Below, in pieces: positions 59,068 to 64,000 of a stretch of DNA of 64,000 bases (position 1 is the stretch's first letter; each line of letters opens with the position of its first letter). The DNA comes from Oxytricha trifallax (Eukaryota; Ciliophora; Spirotrichea; Sporadotrichida; Oxytrichidae). Location of the stretch: positions 1 through 64,000 of the forward strand of contig ARYC01017081.1 of NCBI GenBank assembly GCA_000711775.1, read 5' to 3'. A program made the position numbers and the translations under genes. Under the pieces are notes generated by a model. It was given only the letters and a program-made list of their open reading frames with translations, was not told the origin of the DNA and ran no database searches.

Positions 59068-60633
59068 TCAAACAAATTTTATCTGCTTATCTTTGTGATA
59101 CCTCTTGAATTTAGCAGTCTGTAGTTGTTCTAGTATATCATCCAATGATTATCGTGGATATGCTGGAGCTTTTACGATGACCATCTCAACTATCTTCTTA
59201 ATTTCATTGCATATTTCATCTTGCTTAATATGTTTAGCAGCCAAACTTATTGATTATTTCTCATGTTTTGTTCCAAAGTATGACATACTTTCCATATCGC
59301 ACTCTAAGATAATTGCAGCTACCGCCCAAACATCCCATTATACAGAGCCATTTGTCCATTTCTCTCTTATAGGGAAGTATCCTGGAGTGCCTAAAACCTT
59401 AGCTAAAGTCACTATCTCTTGTCTTATTGCTCTGTTGAAATCTATGACTACTACTTCTAAAGGGCAGAGATTTAGCATTACATTTTCTGGCTTCAAATCT
59501 CTATGAACATACCCTAGATCATGGAGCTCTTTCACACCCTTAGTCATATCTGTGAGTATCTCATTCAAATCATCAGGATATCTATTATGGTAGAGATACT
59601 CTCTTAGAGTCATTTCAAACTTCATTAGTCTCAAAGCAATAAAACCATGACCAAGTATAACTCCGTCGAGCTTAGCTAAGTTCTTGCATTATCTTTTCTA
59701 AGCCTCTCTCAGTACTATGTATTCATTTGCAAACTCATTTTAATATTGCTCGTTCTTAATGAGATACTTGAATGGATATACCTTGTAAGCGAATTCATCA
59801 ACAACTATAAGTTTTACCTTGTTAGGTACGTCAATATTCAAATAGTTTTCAATACAGCTGCTTATGTCGACTGCATTTAATGCAGGTATATACATTGCTC
59901 TCTCTTAATAAGCATGCAATATACATACCATTTGCTGGTTGGTTCATTGACTCAAACCGCTTCTATCTCTTAAGTCTCTCCTACTGCTCTATTTGTGAAT
60001 CAAGAGAGTTATTTTTTCTTTTAGCAGGTACAAGCTTTTAAGTTTCCTCATCTTTAATCAGGAATTCGCTTAAATGATGCTTTTGCATATGTCTCTTTAC
60101 TTTAGCTGAGTGAGTATAAGACTTCATGCAGGTAGTGCATTAATATCTACCATCTACTTTATCATGCTTGAAGTAGATCTTAGCTCTACCAGAGTGTACC
60201 TCTTTGATGTGTCTCTTCAAGCTTGACTCAGATGAGAAGAAATTTTAGCAGTCTTCACATTAAAATGTTTTAATTTTTTCTATTGGTTGCTGTTCCTTAT
60301 CTTCCTCAACCAATTCAACTTATGTTTAAACTCCCATCTCAGCACTCTACTTCTTGTTTTAAACTTAAATTTTAAAGACCTCAGCTTCAAACTCTAGAAC
60401 CCTTAGCTCTACCTCCTTTTCAATATAAATTACTTCTGGTTTCTTGGAGGAGCCAAAGTTGAGCAATGATTAACCTGTTCCAAGAGAAACTGCCTTACGA
60501 TTTAAGTTAGCCGCCATGTTTAAATTCAAATTTAAATTTCTATTATTAATAAGTAAAAACCTCACTGGCTATACTAACTTTGTATAGGAGCTGGCACTGC
60601 AACAACAATGGTTGATTCTTAGGTGTTAGACAT
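59068..60633 (-). CDS. TBE zinc-finger/protein-kinase protein (57-kDa type)
   Basis: Start MSNTQESTIVVAVPAPIQSQ (ATG 60631-60633). A 26-bp intron (60540-60565) leads to NMAANLNRKAVSLGTG. Two C2H2 fingers follow: FQCEDCQNFFSSESSLKRHI and YQCTTCMKSYTHSAKVKRHM, each with the His pair. A 31-bp intron (59898-59928) joins NQPANG to AMYIPALNAVD. The kinase domain has GYVHRDLKPENVMLN (catalytic loop intact), VVVIDFNRAIRQE (DFN instead of DFG), GTPGYFPIREKW and WDVWAVAAIILE. No clear glycine-rich loop is visible. Ends KDKQIKFV. Finger plus kinase is the known makeup of the TBE 57-kDa protein; its substrate is unknown. Confidence 0.88.
59898..59928 (-). other. 31-bp intron in the TBE kinase gene, with a direct repeat
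   Basis: Minus-strand GTATGT...GAGAG gives a correct in-phase join. ATGTATAT is also repeated exactly 31 bp apart (59888 and 59919 on +, as ATATACAT), so IES-type excision would give an equally open frame. Confidence 0.75.
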
Positions 60634-60659
60634 GATATTTATACTTAGTTTATAACTAT

Positions 60660-60920
60660 AAATTTTCTAATTTTATGCTTAATATTTTTAATTTTGGTAC
60701 CAACTGAGAAAAATTTCAGGTTGGTACTGGTACCAATTAGGTTTTGAACCATTTTGGAACTTTTCCATTAAAACCTCATTAGTTAAAAACTAGGTACTAA
60801 TTAAGTTTTGGTACTATTAAATTGGTACCAATTAAATTTAAACGAATTTAGTACCGGTACTAATCAAATTTAAACAAATTTAGTACTAATTTAATGGAAC
60901 TAAATTGATAAAAATGGAGC
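60660..60920. promoter_or_regulatory. Repeat-rich divergent promoter region of the TBE
   Basis: The 450-bp spacer between the kinase and 22-kDa genes holds many copies of GGTACC/GGTACT cores with flanking TTAAATTTG or AATTAAATT, in both orientations. Examples are near 60698, 60721, 60728, 60789, 60824, 60851 and 60884. It probably drives both genes; a binding factor, perhaps an element-encoded zinc-finger protein, is speculation. Confidence 0.55.
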
Positions 60921-61083
60921 TCCATCTCTGAAGTTTGTTACAGCTTCTGCCAGCTTTCTCCACGTATCCTTACCAGGTTGACCTCCTATAAGATGCCCAA
61001 ATTTAATACTAAGATTTTTAACAGTAGGATCCAGAACTCTATATATTAAAATTTGAAACTCAATAACAAGAGAAGGAACAAGG

Positions 61084-61871
61084 ATGGAATCAATAAGTAC
61101 AGCAATGAAGAGGGTTGAAGCTTAAGAAATGATCTCAAGATTTAGAAGCAAGGAAGATCTCTATCGATACTCACTTAGCATGGTAAGAATGTGACATATA
61201 CTGAATCATATACGAAAGTGGGTTTATTCCTTCCAACGATGGAAGGTACCAAAATTTCATTCTTAAAAGCTATACTCTGCGATGAGAAGAAAGCCTTCAA
61301 ACAGTGAAATAAAGTTGATAGATATACCAAACTACCCAGAGATTTCAGTCACTAATCTCTACGAGGATGCGATGAAAGATGAAGAGTTGGTACTTTATCA
61401 TCATACCAAGAAACAACTCTCTAACAAGCTTCCAGAAAGGAGCTTCTTCTTTGGAGTTCTTGGCACTTTAAGAGAGAGTTATCTCAAAGAAATCATTGAA
61501 GAAGCTCACAAAAAACGCTACTCTATTTCTCCTGAAGATTAAAAAAAGCAAGGCATACTAATAAGCGAGACCTAGCTCGCTGAGCTTAAGAAACACCCAT
61601 TCCTCTCTAGTAAGCTTTGATTCATAACTTTGTAGGGAAACCTGGAACTGGTATATTCCTAATGAAAGAGCATGCGAAGGTTCACAGAGAGAGAAAGTCA
61701 TAGACTATTTATGAAGTGAGCAAAAGACTTTATAAAGATGTCTAAAAGCTAGAAGAAATGAACATAGATGCAGGAGCTGGCACAAAGAGAAGAAATATGG
61801 GTCCAAGCAAGCCTTAAGAAGAGGAGAAGAAAGAGAAGCCAAACCCCTTTATGGGCCAATTTAATATGTGA
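61084..61871 (+). CDS. TBE 22-kDa-type protein
   Basis: Start MESISTAMKRVEAQEMISRF. A 36-bp intron (61183-61218) joins YSLSM to WVYSFQRWKVPKFH. A 26-bp intron (61610-61635) joins HPFLSS to RKPGTGIFLMKEH. The conserved core is IDIPNYPEISV and SFFFGVLGTLRESYLKEII; ends NPFMGQFNM. About 240 residues, basic and helical. It matches the relic at 2516-2776 in the TBE-like element. It is known as a conserved TBE gene without assigned function. It ends 41 bp from the convergent transposase gene. Confidence 0.85.
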
Positions 61872-61911
61872 ATATATTCATTCGTTTAAATCTAAACTTA
61901 TTTATAAACAT

Positions 61912-62937
61912 TCATTCTTCCTTCTCTCGCACAAACTGTTGTCTTATCCACGCTTACTCTCTACAGCTGCTTTGAATCAAGTCTACTGTATCGATAGGCA
62001 AGTCATGCATAAGATGATACAGCAGCAGCTTCTTGTAGTGAGTCTTGATTTAACTCCAGTAGAATTCTATTCCATTAAATTAAGGACTATAAGGAACGTT
62101 ATAAACAGGAGTTAAGTTTAGGTCTTCATAAGCTTTCTTAGACTCCTTAGTCTTATGAACTGAAAGGTTATCAGCAAACAGGATGATCTCTTGGTTGCTA
62201 TACTTCTCTCTGAGCTTATGTAGGAACTCTATATACTACTCTCGCTTAATAGAGCGAGGGTGAATCACATAACTCTCTAAGCCTGAATCTTCACTTATAC
62301 TAGCTAAAATTGCATGGGTAACTACCTTCACTTTTTAGTCATAAACTTCTATATTATCATACTTCTTATACCTAGACTTATTAATAAAAGTGTTGAAAGT
62401 AAACACAGCTTCATCTGCATGTATGAACTTGATGTTATTATCAATAGCTCTCTGCATTTAATCATATATAATTTTAATTATTACTATAAAATGGAACTGT
62501 AAAATCAATCACTCTCTTCACTCTGTTGACAGTCTTGAAAGTAATACCATTTCTTCTATAAATATTGGCTATAGTCTAAGGAGAGATGCGCATATCAGGA
62601 AACTTGCGATGAAACATTACAGCTCGCTAGTCTAGAGGAAAATGTGCCCAATACTTTAAAGTCTTAGAGTCACAGAGGTAGTCAATATGATGCTATGAGA
62701 ACTTTTTTTTCTAGCAGGATGCTTTCAAGTACCAGAATTAAAATGCTAAACAGCTAACATGCAGTGATACCTAACAGTAGAGGCACTCTTGTGTAAGAGC
62801 TTTGCTATAGCTGCATAATTCAATACTGGTTTGACTTAATCTATATTAATACTCGTACCATACCTAAGCTGAAGCAGTAAATCTAAATATTTCTCATCAT
62901 AAATCGAGCCTAAATTTCGCTAATTTCTATTTCTCAT
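61912..62937 (-). CDS. TBE transposase (42-kDa type, IS630/Tc1 DDE)
   Basis: Start MRNRNQRNLGSIYDEKYLDL. An N-terminal helix-turn-helix-like segment (NYAAIAKLLHKSASTVRYHC) and a C-terminal DDE core are visible: KFIHADEAVFTFN (Asp), EIILFADNLSVHKTK (Asp), YSPQFNGIEFYWSQIKTHY (Glu). Ends WIRQQFVREKEE. Two introns are implied: about 41 bp after CMLA, with an atypical donor, and 47 bp (GTTCCA...TGCAG) joining VIDFT to RAIDNN. All three catalytic acids are present. TBE transposases cut germline DNA during development in Oxytricha. Confidence 0.88.
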
Positions 62938-63042
62938 TTTGCAAATAGACCTAATTTCTCTACTAACCCCAATAAGACCCCAACTATACCCTACAAATCA
63001 AAGCACTTATAAACCTCACTAAGGGGTTTTGGGGTTTTGATT

Positions 63043-63589
63043 GTGTCTTTAAATTTTATATCTTACATTAATTTAATTAAAAACATTTGCCAAGAAGTGA
63101 TTTTTTAATTAAATTTTTATTAGTTTTTCATATATTTAATATTATTTGTAAAATAAGAATTCTAATTTTATATGAAACTGATTTAATAATATATAAAAAT
63201 GATTAAAAATTTCGACTAAAATAATGTTAACAAAAATATCCATTGGTGTTTGATTTTTTCTTTTTTATTATTTATTACATAATTCAGTGTTTTTTTCTTC
63301 GTTTATTAAATGGCACTTTTTTGAGTTAGTTGAGGATGTCTATCATTTATCGTCTTTCACCAATAACACTGAAGAGAAGTGAACTTTCTTCTTTATCTCT
63401 TAATTTTGCTCTTGAGGTATATCTAAAAATTATTATAGGTGTATATATTTTCACAATTTATAAGTAAATTTAATATTCTTTTTCTTTAAAATTTTTATTA
63501 ATTAATTTTGGATTTCGACTGTATGTTAATTTAAAATATATTAAGCTTAAATTTAATATAATAAACAGACTCTATTTTAAGTTGCAGAT
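63043..63589. other. AT-rich spacer with a short minus-strand coding-like stretch
   Basis: 63350-63425 reads on the minus strand as IPQEQNQEIKKKVHFSSVLL, ending KDDK and TGA. It could be a C-terminal exon of an unidentified gene. Nothing else is recognised. Confidence 0.35.
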
Positions 63590-64000
63590 CTGCGCAACCC
63601 TAAAATTCTTGGAGGAAAATATAAGTATTAATAGGAATTACTGCTAGATAAATAGCTATGATTATTAGGGTCACTATTTGACTCCTAATATGATTTCGAG
63701 CTTAAATAATTTTAGTGAGGGTGAGTTCGTCGACACCCACAAAAATATGGGAAAGCTGGATGACACATGGGAAATTTTAGGGGTGTAAGAGCTCGGCGTC
63801 AACACCCATTATTATTTGTTGTACTTTATTTATTTTATAAAGGATGACCAATTATATTATTCAAGTTTTGCCAATAGAAATTCTCTTCTACTTAAATTGA
63901 TCATAAAATATAATCAAAATTAAGATTATTTTGTTTGTATAATATTTAAATTGGTTGATTAATCAAGATTCTAAACAAATCCCATTAATAATTTCCTCGT
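63590..64000 (+). CDS. Partial paralogue of the gene at 57720-58860
   Basis: The frame includes SLNNFSEGEFVDTHKNMGKL, DDTWEILGVQELGVNTHYY and beyond, matching the minus-strand DTHKNMGELDDT segment at 58760-58840. The two lie in inverted orientation on either side of the TBE. The start is not identified, and the gene may run past the window edge. The stretch equal to the 39-bp IES of its relative is still present, with a less perfect repeat. Function unknown. Confidence 0.45.

Larger units (their letters stand above)
58929..63039. mobile_element. Complete Telomere-Bearing Element (TBE)
   Basis: 4,111 bp with perfect 85-bp terminal inverted repeats (58929-59013 and 62955-63039). They start CAAAACCCCAAAACCCC, two C4A4 telomere repeats, and are flanked by a 3-bp target duplication ATT (58926-58928 and 63040-63042). 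It carries three genes: zinc-finger/kinase (-), 22-kDa-type (+) and DDE transposase (-). All can be read through with short introns. TBEs are germline-limited Tc1/IS630-like transposons of Oxytricha, and their transposases take part in genome rearrangement in that group. The intact ends and open genes suggest recent insertion. Confidence 0.96.

Noticed and set aside
59105-59506. 133-codon plus-strand frame inside the TBE
   Set aside because: It is antisense to the kinase domain, whose HRDLKPEN and WDVW motifs are on the minus strand; a shadow of that gene.
58929-63039. Telomere repeats as a true chromosome end
   Set aside because: C4A4/G4T4 blocks are internal, inverted, exactly two repeats long and flanked by an ATT duplication, as expected for TBE ends.

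Overview
The window reads as germline (micronuclear) DNA of a spirotrichous ciliate of the Oxytricha/Stylonychia type. Three things in the sequence support this. (1) Long conserved reading frames use TAA and TAG as sense codons (glutamine) and end only at TGA; ARPC1, V-ATPase subunit E, TMX2, bL33m and a TMC-like channel all behave this way. (2) A 4,111-bp transposon at 58929-63039 has ends that begin with C4A4 telomere repeats, which is the hallmark of Telomere-Bearing Elements (TBEs) of Oxytricha germline DNA. (3) Most genes are cut by short AT-rich inserts bounded by 3-14 bp direct repeats. Removing an insert together with one repeat copy restores the frame, so these are internal eliminated sequences (IESs) with pointers. 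Genus and species are inferred, not proven.

Layout. 1-1012 is the end of a ~202-bp tandem satellite. 1013-5004 is a decayed TBE relative with 42-bp inverted ends that lack telomere repeats. 5156-7660 holds two tandem sarcosine-oxidase-family genes. 7828-13089 (minus) holds two neighbouring genes whose C-termini carry PC4/SUB1-like domains. 13198-15801 is an unknown gene, followed by bL33m (15868-16168). 16314-20392 and 20649-26135 are large Gln-rich coiled-coil genes; the second is interrupted by a 418-bp foldback element at an exact TA. 26309-27588 is ARPC1, followed by U2 snRNA (28292). A Merlin-type DNA transposon (29212-31330) separates this block from a damaged duplicate of ARPC1 plus U2 (31575-34650). 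The duplicate has been invaded by a TBE, which itself carries a second foldback copy.

From 35002 to 58860 the genes are closely packed: several low-complexity proteins, a TMC-like channel (39720-43317), a thioredoxin-fold protein (45852-46672), a possible tubulin-tyrosine-ligase-like 5' fragment, TMX2 (49727-50787), an MGCC-starting ankyrin-repeat protein (50970-53752), V-ATPase subunit E (54254-55312), a signal-peptide protein and another unknown. The complete TBE (58929-63039) sits between two related gene segments in inverted orientation (58728-58860 minus, 63713-63830 plus).

There is no operon logic. In this group each gene normally becomes its own small macronuclear chromosome, so adjacency says little about shared function. 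The unifying biology is genome rearrangement: satellites, TBEs, a Merlin element, foldback elements and dozens of IESs would all be removed from the somatic genome. All gene models come from hand translation. Exact intron/IES borders are given only where pointer or splice signals and reading phase agree.
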